Shown piece by piece: positions 16,974 to 26,126 of a stretch of 64,000 nucleotides of DNA. The position numbers were made by a program, and so were the translations under genes. The stretch's first letter is position 1. Each line of letters begins with the position of its first letter. The notes below the pieces were generated by a model. That model had not been told where the DNA came from. It was given only the letters and a program-made list of their open reading frames with translations, and did not search any database. Origin of the DNA: Caballeronia sordidicola. GTDB lineage: Bacteria; Pseudomonadota; Gammaproteobacteria; Burkholderiales; Burkholderiaceae. Location: positions 62,001-126,000 of the forward strand of contig NZ_MTHB01000256.1 in the NCBI RefSeq assembly GCF_002220365.1, read 5' to 3'.

Positions 16974-18266
16974 TCAGCGTTCCTTGGCAGCTGGCTCGAC
17001 CGCACCGCCTGGCGATGGGTTAGGGGCTTTATCGGCAATGCCTGTCCTGAGAATCCAGTTGTAAATCGCGCCCGCGATCATCAATGCCGAGGTACCGAAA
17101 AACACTTCACGCATGCCGAAATGTCCTCCGACGAAACCACCGGCAAGCGGCCCGACAACCTGCCCGGTATATTGGGCAGACGTCGAATAACCGAGCATAT
17201 TGCCGGCTACCGACGCCGGTACGTTATGCCGGATCACGCTGGCAACGCAAGGCAGCAGGCCGCCGAGTGCCAGGCCCATCAGGAATCTCAGAACCACTAA
17301 TTGCCAACCCCGTGTGACGAACGCTTGCGGGATGAGAAGGGCACCCGCCACCGCGAGGCAGCCAATAATAACGTTCCAATGCCCGACGCGATCGGCGAGC
17401 TTACCCAGGTAAGAGGACGAGAGAATACTGCCCAATGCTGCCGCCGACATCACCAGTCCCGCGACAAACGTGACCTGATGGACATCGACTACTTGCGCCA
17501 CGTAGACCGTGATAATCGGCTCGATCGACATGTTTGCGAGCATCAGGAGCATGCCGGTCACCAGCATGGCGACAGTCGGCCGCTTGTCTGCGATCTCAGC
17601 CCAACTCCCACGCCGCTTGCCCTTCTTGTTCAAGCCCGGGTGACGCTCGTTCTTGACGAAGAATACGGTCGCGAGGAACGTAATGAAAATAAGGGCCCCC
17701 GAGGCGAGAAAGGTCAATCGTATTCCGATCAGTGGTGGCAGTGACCCACCAATGATCGGGCCGACCAGGTTACCGGCCATGATGCCGGAAGACAGGACAC
17801 CGAGTGCCCAGCCGCATCGGTCTTTCGGCGTCTGCGTGGCGACCAGCACGGTGGAGCCCGACGCAAAGCCGCCAAGCAAGCCTGCGAGCAGCCTGAGGCC
17901 GACGAGTTGCCAGACGTTATGCGCCATCCCCATCAGGGACATGATGATGGCCATGCCAAGGCTGGCGCGGATCAGCATCGGCTTGCGGCCGTAGAGGTCG
18001 GCAAGCCGTCCCCAAAGCGGCGCGGTCAGTGCGGCAGTGAAAAAAGTTGCACCGTAAGCGACGCCGGACCACTGGACGATCGCGGCGTGATCCTTGACGC
18101 CTAACTGTTCCACGTAAAGCGGCAGGAACGGCAACATGAGCGTCATGGCCACAATGGTCGTGAACGAACCAAATACGCAGACGATGAGATTGCGCTGCCA
18201 GTGGGTGAACTCCTCCGCTTCCGGAGGAGTGTTGTAACTTGCGCTTGCCGTTTGTTTGTCCATCAT
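16974..18266 (-). CDS. MFS transporter (multidrug-efflux MdtG-like)
   Basis: A 430-residue, 12-helix carrier. Motif A between helices 2 and 3 is GRLADLYGRKPMLIR. The helix-5 motif C-like segment GIMAGNLVGPIIGG is typical of drug:H+ antiporters. The second half repeats motif A as GKLADRVGHWN. A charged central loop (KNERHPGLNKKGKRRGSW) joins the halves. Either of two adjacent ATGs may be the start. The tail is Pro/Ala-rich. The nearest genes are the LysR gene downstream and a long regulatory gap upstream. Efflux is favoured over uptake because of the antiporter motif. Confidence 0.85.
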   Translation of the reverse strand: MMDKQTASASYNTPPEAEEFTHWQRNLIVCVFGSFTTIVAMTLMLPFLPLYVEQLGVKDHAAIVQWSGVAYGATFFTAALTAPLWGRLADLYGRKPMLIRASLGMAIIMSLMGMAHNVWQLVGLRLLAGLLGGFASGSTVLVATQTPKDRCGWALGVLSSGIMAGNLVGPIIGGSLPPLIGIRLTFLASGALIFITFLATVFFVKNERHPGLNKKGKRRGSWAEIADKRPTVAMLVTGMLLMLANMSIEPIITVYVAQVVDVHQVTFVAGLVMSAAALGSILSSSYLGKLADRVGHWNVIIGCLAVAGALLIPQAFVTRGWQLVVLRFLMGLALGGLLPCVASVIRHNVPASVAGNMLGYSTSAQYTGQVVGPLAGGFVGGHFGMREVFFGTSALMIAGAIYNWILRTGIADKAPNPSPGGAVEPAAKER

Positions 18267-18495
18267 TCTGTCCGGGTCGGCGTGGGCGGTTGAGGATTGC
18301 CCGGCGACCTCTTGAGGGTCGGAGCAACTGCCTGGCGCAAAGTGGGGAAGCGAGCTTGCTTTAATCCGGATCCTACGGCGTGAGTCGTTGCGCAGCCAGT
18401 CCGCTGGCTATACCGGTATCGCGACTACCCGGCACATCTCCGTGGGTCCCCGGTTGCTGGCGTTATCAATGGAGTCGGTAACGCGCGTTGACGGC

Positions 18496-18522
18496 TAAAG
18501 ATCGGCCGCAATCCGCCGATAA
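18496..18522 (+). promoter_or_regulatory. Sigma-28 (FliA) promoter match upstream of the chemoreceptor gene
   Basis: TAAA (18496-18499), a 15-base spacer, then GCCGATAA (18515-18522) match the FliA consensus TAAA-N15-GCCGATAA exactly. It points toward the chemoreceptor gene whose ATG is 337 bases downstream, implying a long leader. The rest of the 593-base gap (18267-18859) shows no gene. Confidence 0.7.
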
Positions 18523-18859
18523 AAAGGGGAAGTTTGCGCTTTTCTGCCAACCGTCACGTAGCAAGGACTCTAGCGGACGGCTGGCATGCTGTATCACCCC
18601 GGCAGAGGCTTTGACGATTGCTCTACAGCCCGGCTGCCCATCCTCGAATTTGCACCGCAATTCGCACGCGAACGCATTTTCCATTGCAACGTGAGCCCTC
18701 GAACAGTCGCTGATATGACGACAGAGGCTGGCGCAAGCACGTCTGCACGGCACTGCTTAAGGGATTTGAAAGACAGCAAGTTGAAAGAATGTCATATCGC
18801 CGCATGGTCCGCTAAAGCGGATATCGCGTGTTTTAAATTCAATCTACAAGGTCATCTTG

Positions 18860-20434
18860 ATGAGCCAGTTCAAAGTTGTGACCCGTCTGTCGGTCGCCTT
18901 CGGTGCGTTACTCGTTCTTCTCGGCGTTGTGTCTATTGTCGGCCTGTTCGGCATGTCGAAAATCAACGAGGCACTGACGAGTATTGTCGAGCGCAGCACG
19001 GAAGAGATGACGCTTGCCCAGACGATGCGCTCTTCCCTCGACCAACGTTCCATCGCTGTCCGCGACATGATGCTGGTCGACAACGAGGCCGACGTGAAGG
19101 CCAATGTGGAAAAAATAAAGCACGAAGAAGGGATCTATGCGGATGCATCGCGAGCCTTGAATGACATCTTCGTGTCGAGCGGGGCAATAACGAACACGGA
19201 GCAAACACTGCTTGCGAAGCTGATAACGGATGAAGCTTCCACGCGACCGCTTATGGCCAACGTTGTTCAGCTCATTCTTTCAAATGATAAAGCCTCGGCC
19301 GGCAAGGCTTTATTGCAGGATGTCGTTCCGAAACAAACTCAATGGCGAGGCACGCTACGATCGCTGATCGAGCTTGAAAAAACGACGATGCATGACAAGG
19401 CAAACCGGGCCGAGAGCAGCTATGCGCAGCTTAGAGTCGCGATGATTGGCGCCGCGTTCGCAGCGCTGATCGTCGGCGTGATAGGCGCGTTGCTGATCAC
19501 GCGCAGCATCCTGAAGCAACTCGGTGCGGAGCCAAGCGAAGCGCAACGCGTAGCCAGCGAGATCGCGGATGGAAACCTCGCCGTGCCGGTTGTGATCGCG
19601 CGCGGCGCAAGCGGGAGTTTGATGGCGTCGCTCGAGGCAATGCGCGCACAACTGAGCAGCATTGTCGCGGGGATCAAGACATCAGCCGATTCGATCGCGG
19701 TCGCGGCCAATGAAATGGCGCAGGGTAACGTCGACCTGTCGCAACGCACGGAGGAACAAGCGGCTTCGCTTGAACAGACCGCAGCGAGCATGGAAGAGCT
19801 GACGTCCACGGTGAAGCAGAATACCGACAATGCGAAACAGGCAAACATGCTTGCCCAGACTGCATCGGACGCTGCGACTGCAGGCGGGCAAGTGGTTGAG
19901 CGCGTAGTGACAAAGATGCGTGATATATCCGCTAGCGCCTCGAAAGTGGGTGAGATCATCAATCTGATCGAGGGCATTGCGTTTCAAACCAATATCCTTG
20001 CGCTGAACGCGGCCGTTGAAGCTGCACGCGCAGGTGAGCAAGGGCGCGGTTTCGCTGTTGTCGCCGCAGAAGTGCGTACGCTCGCCCAACGCTGCGCGAG
20101 TGCAGCCAAGCAAGTGAAGGATCAGATTGGTGAGTCGCTCGATCACGTTGATACGGGTTCGGGCCTGGTTGCCGAAGCCGGCAAGAGCATGAACGAATTG
20201 TTGAGCTCGGTTAAACAGGTGACCGACATCATGGGCGAAATCTCGGCCGCTTCGTCAGAGCAAAGCACCGGCATCGAGCAAGTCAGCGTCGCTGTTGGTC
20301 AGATGGACGAAGTGACGCAACAAAACGCTGCGTTGGTCGAACAAGCAACGGCGGCAGCGCAAGCAATGGCCGATCAGGCCAAAAGCTTGCGCGAAGCGGT
20401 GGGTGTTTTCAGGGTAGGAGTGGGAAGCAACTGA
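18860..20434 (+). CDS. Methyl-accepting chemotaxis protein
   Basis: A 524-residue transmembrane chemoreceptor. TM1 is at about residues 10-30, then a periplasmic four-helix-bundle sensor (about 35-190). TM2 is at about 192-212 (AMIGAAFAALIVGVIGALLI), followed by HAMP and the signalling domain with hairpin tip IEGIAFQTNILALNAAVEAARAGEQGRGFA. The glutamate/glutamine-rich flanks (NVDLSQRTEEQAASLEQTAA) are methylation regions. The C-terminus (FRVGVGSN) lacks an NWETF-type CheR tether. The ATG at 18860 is preferred over the TTG just before it and has AAGG upstream. The sigma-28 match upstream ties it to the flagellar regulon. The ligand is unknown. Confidence 0.93.
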   Translation: MSQFKVVTRLSVAFGALLVLLGVVSIVGLFGMSKINEALTSIVERSTEEMTLAQTMRSSLDQRSIAVRDMMLVDNEADVKANVEKIKHEEGIYADASRALNDIFVSSGAITNTEQTLLAKLITDEASTRPLMANVVQLILSNDKASAGKALLQDVVPKQTQWRGTLRSLIELEKTTMHDKANRAESSYAQLRVAMIGAAFAALIVGVIGALLITRSILKQLGAEPSEAQRVASEIADGNLAVPVVIARGASGSLMASLEAMRAQLSSIVAGIKTSADSIAVAANEMAQGNVDLSQRTEEQAASLEQTAASMEELTSTVKQNTDNAKQANMLAQTASDAATAGGQVVERVVTKMRDISASASKVGEIINLIEGIAFQTNILALNAAVEAARAGEQGRGFAVVAAEVRTLAQRCASAAKQVKDQIGESLDHVDTGSGLVAEAGKSMNELLSSVKQVTDIMGEISAASSEQSTGIEQVSVAVGQMDEVTQQNAALVEQATAAAQAMADQAKSLREAVGVFRVGVGSN

Positions 20435-20639
20435 GGCCGCCCGGAACCCTTGGGCGCCGACGGGTTAGGTGCGACTTTGCTTGAATCGAATCGCCGGGGG
20501 GAAGGGTCAAGGGACAGAGAGTCAAGATGCGACAGTCCCGGCGAAAGGCTGTTGGAGCCGCGCTACCCCGGCACTTGAGCGTGTGACTGCGTGCTTTGTA
20601 ATATTAACGGGCACGCGGGGACGCCGCCTTCATGGGGAA

Positions 20640-20921
20640 TCATTGCGCGTATAGCTTACTCTTTTTTCGATCGGTGTCCGCGACCGGGTTGATGCCGGAC
20701 CCCGTTGAATTTGGTGTTGATGCTGCTCGTTGCAAACCTCTGGAATCTTGCGATACGTCGGCTGCGGGCATCGGTAACGCCCTGTCGGGGTTCGCCAGGT
20801 TATACAAAGCAGTGCCCAACTGTCCTGCCGCGATTCCGTCGTCGTAGTCATCAGGGCTCTGGGCGTGAGCGAAAGTTACTAAAGAAAATGCTGCGCAGGT
20901 CATAGTCATTAAACGTTTCAT
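20640..20921 (-). CDS. Small secreted protein of unknown function
   Basis: A 93-residue protein with a clear signal peptide, MKRLMTMTCAAFSLVTFAHA, cut before QSPDDYDD. The ATG at 20921 has GGGAG 7 bases upstream; an ATG two codons earlier would sit directly on that site. The mature part is short, acidic at its start and low-complexity in the middle (GLQRAASTPNSTGSG), without Cys. I recognise no family. It lies alone between the chemoreceptor and the histidine kinase, on the opposite strand to both. Confidence 0.55.
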   Translation of the reverse strand: MKRLMTMTCAAFSLVTFAHAQSPDDYDDGIAAGQLGTALYNLANPDRALPMPAADVSQDSRGLQRAASTPNSTGSGINPVADTDRKKSKLYAQ

Positions 20922-21138
20922 TTCCATCTCCCTTGCCGCCGCACCGACCGTTAAATCGTGCTCGGTAGGCTTGTCTTGCAAGACCTGACAACGGAAACTT
21001 AATTTATAGTCTCTCAGCTTTACAAATAGCTCGCACCTCTCAAACCATCAGATTCGGCTATTTTCTAAAGTGCGATCCGCTCTTGCCGTAAACTCCTATA
21101 CCAGTCTTGAAACAGCTTGCATACTTTGAGGTCGCACA

Positions 21139-21669
21139 GTGGCAAAACAGCATTCGCTCACGTTCCGGATGACTGCATTCATTGTCGTAGTCTGCGCCTT
21201 GCTTGTGGGCACGGACATCTGGCGCAGCTTTGCTGCCCGACAGGTGCAGCTGAAGGAAATGACGTCGGCCACCGCGAATCTCGCCCGCGCGATGGCGCAA
21301 CACGCGAACGACACGATCAAAGAGTCTGACACAGCATCAATGGGCATCGCCGAGCGGGTGGAACACGACGGCACCAACCCTGTTGCCCTGGAACGGCTCC
21401 ACCAATTATTCTCTTCTCGATTACACGAGCTTCCACAACTCAACGGCCTGTTTGTTTTTGATCGAACCGGTCAGATGATCGTGAGCTCGAGCCTGGGACA
21501 CTGCGCAGCTCCAACAACGCAGACAGGGACTATTTTGTCTTTCATCGAAGCCACCCGGATCGCGGTGCCCGCGTGGGTGTGCCGCTGCTCAGCCGGTCGA
21601 CCGGGAAGTGGGTCGTTCCGGTGTCACGAAGAATCGTTGACGCGAACGGTAGTTTCGCTGGCGTCGTAG
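21139..21669 (+). pseudogene. N-terminal sensor fragment of a frameshifted hybrid histidine kinase
   Basis: The frame starts at a GTG with GAGG 8 bases upstream and encodes TM1 (about residues 12-32, AFIVVVCALLVGTDIW) and the first half of a periplasmic Cache-type sensor, ending GLFVFDRTGQMIVSSSLG. After residue about 120 the frame becomes nonsense (HCAAPTTQTGTIL) and stops at 21669. From about 21500 the sensible sequence continues one frame over as LRSSNNADRDYFVFHRSHPD, leading directly into the 21573 reading frame. Adding one G to the GGG at 21495-21497 restores SSSLGTLRSSNNADRDYF. So one base has been lost, or was missed in sequencing. Confidence 0.85.
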
Positions 21670-24600
21670 TGGCGACAATCGACATCGATTTCTTCTTGCG
21701 GTTTTACAACAGCCTGGATATTGGGCATGCGGGCGCGGCGGCGCTGATCCTCGATAACGGGCACATGATCGTACGCAGACCGTTCGAGAGCCGTTTTCAG
21801 GGCGTGGACGTATCTGATACGGTTCTTTTTCGCGCCCACCAGCAGACCAAGTCGGGAACGTTCCTGACGAAGTCATCGCAAGACGGCGTTGAACGGCTGA
21901 ATAGCTTTCGAAGCTTGCAGGACTATCCGCTGTTCGTCGCCGCAGCTTTGTCGCAGCAAGAAATATTGGCGGCCTGGTGGTCCGATACGCTTTGGCATTC
22001 GGCCGGTGTAGGGGCGCTGGTTATCGCGCTCGCGCTGTTCGGCTTTCGTCTCATCCGGCTCATCGGGCTAAGAACTGCGGCGGAAGAGAGGCTTGCTGCA
22101 AGCCTCGACATGACGCGCGCCATTCTTGATACAGCGATCAACCCGATTATCACCATCAATAACGTGGGCGTCGTGCGCTCGTTGAATCCTGCCGGTGAAA
22201 AGACCTTTGGCTACGCATCGCAGGAGCTAATCGGACGAAACATCAGGACGCTCGTTCCCGATAACTTTGTCGATGCCTACAACGATTATGTCGCTCAGTT
22301 CGCACAACGCAGCCGGACGGAAATCGGCAGTGGCCGGGAATTAGCGGGACTGCGCAAGGACGGCTCGGTCTTTCCCGCGCACGTTTCCACTGCCCCAATG
22401 CTCGTCGCCGGCGAGCTTTGTTTCGTCTGCGTCATCACGGATCTCACTGAACAGCACGTGCAACGCACCCAGCTGGCGGCCGCGCGGGACCAGTTGTTAC
22501 TTGCAGCGCAAACAGCAGAGCTTGGAATCTGGTCCTGGAACCTGGCCGACAACGCGCTTAGCTGGAACGCGCGCATGTTCGAGATCTACGAACAACCGAA
22601 GACGTTACTTGGCAACGGTTTGAACTTCGATCACTGGCGCACGCGCGTTCACGCGGCGGACGTCGATGCCACGATGCATTCGCTCAACGCCGTGATCGAA
22701 GGCAATGGCGACGAGCTCCCGTTGTTTCGAATCGCGCTTCCGGGCGGCCGGATCCGCTACATCCAGTCGCGCATCCGGGTGGAGCGCGACGCGAATGGCA
22801 CACCTGTCGTGATGACAGGGATCAATCGCGACGTTACGGACCAGCATCAACTGGAACTGCGTTTGCGCGAGGCGAAGGAGCAGGCTGACGCGGCGAGTGC
22901 CGCGAAGTCGTCGTTCCTCGCGAACATGAGCCACGAAATCCGTACCCCGATGAATGCCGTATTGGGCATGCTGCATCTTGTACAACTAAGCAACCTCAAT
23001 CTGCGTCAGCGCGACTACGTCAGCAAGGCGCAGACAGCAGCGAAGTCGTTGCTTAGCCTGCTTAACGACATTCTCGACTACTCGAAGATCGACGCGGGCA
23101 AGCTGCAGCTCGACGTACATCCGTTCGAGCTGGAACCGCTGATGCAGGACCTGGGCGTGGTCCTGTCCGGCAATCAGGGCGAGAAGAGCGTCGAGGTTTT
23201 GTTCGACCTGGATTCGGCTCTTCCCGATTCGTTGATCGGCGACAGCCTTCGGCTGCAACAGGTCCTGATCAATCTGGCCGGCAACGCCCTTAAATTCACT
23301 TTGACCGGACAAGTCATAGTCAGCGTCGAGCAACTGGAACGTGTGGATGCGACAGTACGCGTACGGATTGCGGTAACCGATAGCGGTATTGGCATTAGCG
23401 CAGAGCAGACCGGACGTATTTTCGAAGGTTTCAATCAGGCCGAGACATCGACGACACGCCGTTTCGGCGGATCGGGCCTGGGATTGGTCATCTGCAAGCG
23501 CCTGGTCGGATTGATGGGCGGTGACCTTCAGGTTGAAAGCGAAGTAGGCGTTGGCAGCCGGTTCTGGTTCGACATCACACTCGGTGTCGATGGCGCAAAA
23601 TCGCCCGCCGATGCACCTGTCATCGACCGGCCTTTGCGGTTGCTGGTAGCGGATGACAATCAGATGGCAGGAGAACTGCTGGTCCGAACGGTCGCGGCGC
23701 TTGGATGGCGGGCGGATCTTGTTTGCGGTGGTATCGACGCTGTCAGGAAGATCAGCGAGTCGGTGCAGGCCGGCGAACCTTACGACGTCGTATTGATGGA
23801 TTGGCGCATGCCGGACCTGGATGGATTGAACGCGGCAAAGCTCATTCGCGGGGCGAAAGACGGCCTGCCTCTTCCCGTGGTCGTCATGGTCACCGCCTAT
23901 GGGCGCGAAGTGTTGGCTGAGGCGCGCGAAAGTGGCGAGGCGCCGTTCGCAGGCTTCCTGACCAAACCGATCACGCCGAGGCAACTAAGCGACGTTGTAC
24001 TGCGTGCGCTGAGCAGTACCCCGAATCCCGCGGGTACGCACCAGCCCGAGGTTCAGGAGCCGGCTTCCAAACCTGCTGCTCGCCTTGCCGGGCTTAATCT
24101 GCTCGTGGTGGAAGACAACGCCTTGAACCGTCAGGTTGCTGAGGGCGTGCTAAGGGCGGAAGGCGCTCAAGTGCAATTGGCCGAGGGTGGAATTGAAGGC
24201 GTGAGAAGGGCGACGGCGACAGGCATTGCGTTCGATGCAGTCTTGATGGATATCCAGATGCCGGATATCGACGGGTTCGAAGCGACACGGCGCATTCGCG
24301 CGAATCCTCGCTGTGCGGCGCTGCCCATTATCGCGATGACGGCGAATGCATCGAATGCCGATCGGCAAGCGTGTCTTAACGCCGGTATGAACGATCATGT
24401 GGGAAAACCCATTGATGTCGAACTACTGGTGTCGGTGCTGCACGCTCAAATTGACGGAGGAAAAGTCCCGCTCGCGTTCGCACCCGATCAAGCGCAGTTC
24501 GGCGAGGTACTTATTGCCGAGCCTCTGGTCGAAATGAAAGCGTCGATCGTCGCGCGTTTTGGTGGCAATATTGCACTGATCAACAGCGTCTTGAGTAATT

Positions 24601-25115
24601 TTGGGTCCCAGACTGAAAAGCAACTCTTGTTGCTTAGCCAGCAAATCAGGCATGACGAGCCGCTGGGTGCTGCCTCGGTGCTGCATGCGATTAAAGGGAC
24701 CGCAGGAACAGTGGGGGCGCGCGCTCTTTCCGCGCGAGCCGGCCAGCTTGAATATGATCTGCGCCACGCCGTTGCCTCAGCAACGAACGTTGTCATCACT
24801 GACGAGGGCGTTGCCGATCTAAGAAGTCTCCTGCAAGACAGTGTCGCTGCATTGGCACATGAATTTGACGATGACACAATCGAGACACCCGCAGTCGACG
24901 TTGCATTGCCGTTGGCGGAATGGAAGCTGCGCCTGAACGAGATAGTGGCATTTCTTGAGTCGTCGAATCTGCAGGCCATTGCGCTTGCCGAGGCGCTGGT
25001 TGCTTACACCGGTTCGGAGCAACGGGTTCAATTCGATCATTTCCTGGTGAAGGTAAGGGAATTGGATTTCGCGGTCGCGGCGCTCAGCGCACGCGACATG
25101 TTGGAGCGATCGTGA
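21573..25115 (+). CDS. Hybrid sensor histidine kinase (PAS-PAS-HisKA-HATPase-REC-REC-Hpt), body of the frameshifted gene
   Basis: The 1180-codon downstream part of a kinase that would be 1325 residues if the frameshift near 21497 were repaired. In order: the rest of the Cache sensor, TM2 (nt about 21995-22060), PAS (about 22130-22450), a PAS_3-like domain (about 22490-22840), and HisKA with SHEIRTPMNAVLGM (about 22930). Then HATPase_c (NLAGNALKFT, DSGIGIS, FGGSGLGL), REC1 (VADDNQM, VLMDWRMPDLDG) and REC2 (VVEDNALNRQ, VLMDIQMPDIDG, GKPI). A C-terminal Hpt has LHAIKGTAG (phospho-His). All phosphorelay residues are present. A diguanylate cyclase starts 3 bases downstream, a likely output. The start of this piece is arbitrary. 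Confidence 0.88.
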   Translation: MGVPLLSRSTGKWVVPVSRRIVDANGSFAGVVVATIDIDFFLRFYNSLDIGHAGAAALILDNGHMIVRRPFESRFQGVDVSDTVLFRAHQQTKSGTFLTKSSQDGVERLNSFRSLQDYPLFVAAALSQQEILAAWWSDTLWHSAGVGALVIALALFGFRLIRLIGLRTAAEERLAASLDMTRAILDTAINPIITINNVGVVRSLNPAGEKTFGYASQELIGRNIRTLVPDNFVDAYNDYVAQFAQRSRTEIGSGRELAGLRKDGSVFPAHVSTAPMLVAGELCFVCVITDLTEQHVQRTQLAAARDQLLLAAQTAELGIWSWNLADNALSWNARMFEIYEQPKTLLGNGLNFDHWRTRVHAADVDATMHSLNAVIEGNGDELPLFRIALPGGRIRYIQSRIRVERDANGTPVVMTGINRDVTDQHQLELRLREAKEQADAASAAKSSFLANMSHEIRTPMNAVLGMLHLVQLSNLNLRQRDYVSKAQTAAKSLLSLLNDILDYSKIDAGKLQLDVHPFELEPLMQDLGVVLSGNQGEKSVEVLFDLDSALPDSLIGDSLRLQQVLINLAGNALKFTLTGQVIVSVEQLERVDATVRVRIAVTDSGIGISAEQTGRIFEGFNQAETSTTRRFGGSGLGLVICKRLVGLMGGDLQVESEVGVGSRFWFDITLGVDGAKSPADAPVIDRPLRLLVADDNQMAGELLVRTVAALGWRADLVCGGIDAVRKISESVQAGEPYDVVLMDWRMPDLDGLNAAKLIRGAKDGLPLPVVVMVTAYGREVLAEARESGEAPFAGFLTKPITPRQLSDVVLRALSSTPNPAGTHQPEVQEPASKPAARLAGLNLLVVEDNALNRQVAEGVLRAEGAQVQLAEGGIEGVRRATATGIAFDAVLMDIQMPDIDGFEATRRIRANPRCAALPIIAMTANASNADRQACLNAGMNDHVGKPIDVELLVSVLHAQIDGGKVPLAFAPDQAQFGEVLIAEPLVEMKASIVARFGGNIALINSVLSNFGSQTEKQLLLLSQQIRHDEPLGAASVLHAIKGTAGTVGARALSARAGQLEYDLRHAVASATNVVITDEGVADLRSLLQDSVAALAHEFDDDTIETPAVDVALPLAEWKLRLNEIVAFLESSNLQAIALAEALVAYTGSEQRVQFDHFLVKVRELDFAVAALSARDMLERS

Positions 25116-25118
25116 TAC

Positions 25119-26060
25119 ATGGAGCATATTCTGGAAAGCTGGTTACTTCATACGAATCGCCGTCCCAAGATCCTGATTGCCGACGATCAGCCGACGAACA
25201 TTCGTGTTCTATTCGAGCTTTTCCGCGACCAGTGTGACGTGTTCATGGCAACGAGCGGAGCGCAAACTATACAAATCTGTCGCGCTGAGTTGCCCGATCT
25301 CATTCTTCTGGACGTCGTGATGGATGATATCGATGGTCATGAAGTCTGCCGCCGTCTCAAGGCCGACTCACTGACCAGCGCCATTCCAATCATCTTCGTG
25401 ACCTCGCAGAATCAGGAAGCGGATGAAGTCATCGCCTTGGGGTTGGGTGCGGTCGACTTCATTACGAAACCCATCAACCCGGTCATCGTGCGCGCGCGGG
25501 TGCGCACCCACTTGACCTTGAAGCTACAGGGTGATTTGCTGCGCGCAAGCGCCTTGCTTGACGGGTTGACGGGTGTTGCGAACCGCCGCAAATTTGACGA
25601 GGATGTGCAGACTGACTGGCGCCAGTGCCTCAGAGAGAGCGCCCCTCTTTCACTGATTTTGATCGATATCGACTATTTCAAGCTCTATAACGATCGCTAT
25701 GGTCATCAAGCGGGTGACAATTGCCTGAAGCTCGTCGCAATGGCTCTATTTGAAACGCTTAGACGTCCATATGACAAGCTGGCCAGGTACGGGGGGGAAG
25801 AGTTTGCCTGCCTTTTGCCAAAGACCAAACTCTCAGGAGCGAGCGCAATGGCGCAAAGAATGCAAACGCGCGTGAGCGAATTGAGAGTGGAGCATCTTGG
25901 CTCCAACGTTGATCAGATTGTGACCATCTCCCTAGGTGTCGCTTCAATGGTACCGACGCCCTCGGTTACTCCCGAATTATTGTTGAAGGCCGCTGATCAG
26001 CAACTCTATGAAGCGAAGCGCACGGGCCGTGCGCGCGTTTGTGCGTTGGCGGCGTCCTGA
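25119..26060 (+). CDS. Diguanylate cyclase response regulator (REC-GGDEF)
   Basis: A 313-residue cytosolic protein that would make cyclic di-GMP when phosphorylated. The receiver domain (about residues 17-130) has ADDQPTN, phospho-acceptor Asp in LILLDVVMDDIDG, and FITKPI with the conserved Lys. The GGDEF domain (about 145-310) has DGLTGVANRR, IDIDYFKLYND and the active site YGGEEF. An RxxD product-inhibition site five residues before GGEEF is not obvious. It starts 3 bases after the hybrid kinase stop, so it is co-transcribed and is the natural phosphorylation target. This is a WspR/PleD-type arrangement. Confidence 0.93.
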   Translation: MEHILESWLLHTNRRPKILIADDQPTNIRVLFELFRDQCDVFMATSGAQTIQICRAELPDLILLDVVMDDIDGHEVCRRLKADSLTSAIPIIFVTSQNQEADEVIALGLGAVDFITKPINPVIVRARVRTHLTLKLQGDLLRASALLDGLTGVANRRKFDEDVQTDWRQCLRESAPLSLILIDIDYFKLYNDRYGHQAGDNCLKLVAMALFETLRRPYDKLARYGGEEFACLLPKTKLSGASAMAQRMQTRVSELRVEHLGSNVDQIVTISLGVASMVPTPSVTPELLLKAADQQLYEAKRTGRARVCALAAS

Positions 26061-26126
26061 TGAGTCAGGCACGTTTTCATGCCGGCCAATGGCCCGCGCG
26101 TCAATGACGCGATGCTAGTCCAACTG

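Noticed and set aside
22986..23984. 332-codon minus-strand open frame inside the histidine kinase gene
   Set aside because: It lies wholly opposite HisKA, HATPase and receiver coding sequence and reads as compositionally biased, family-less protein.
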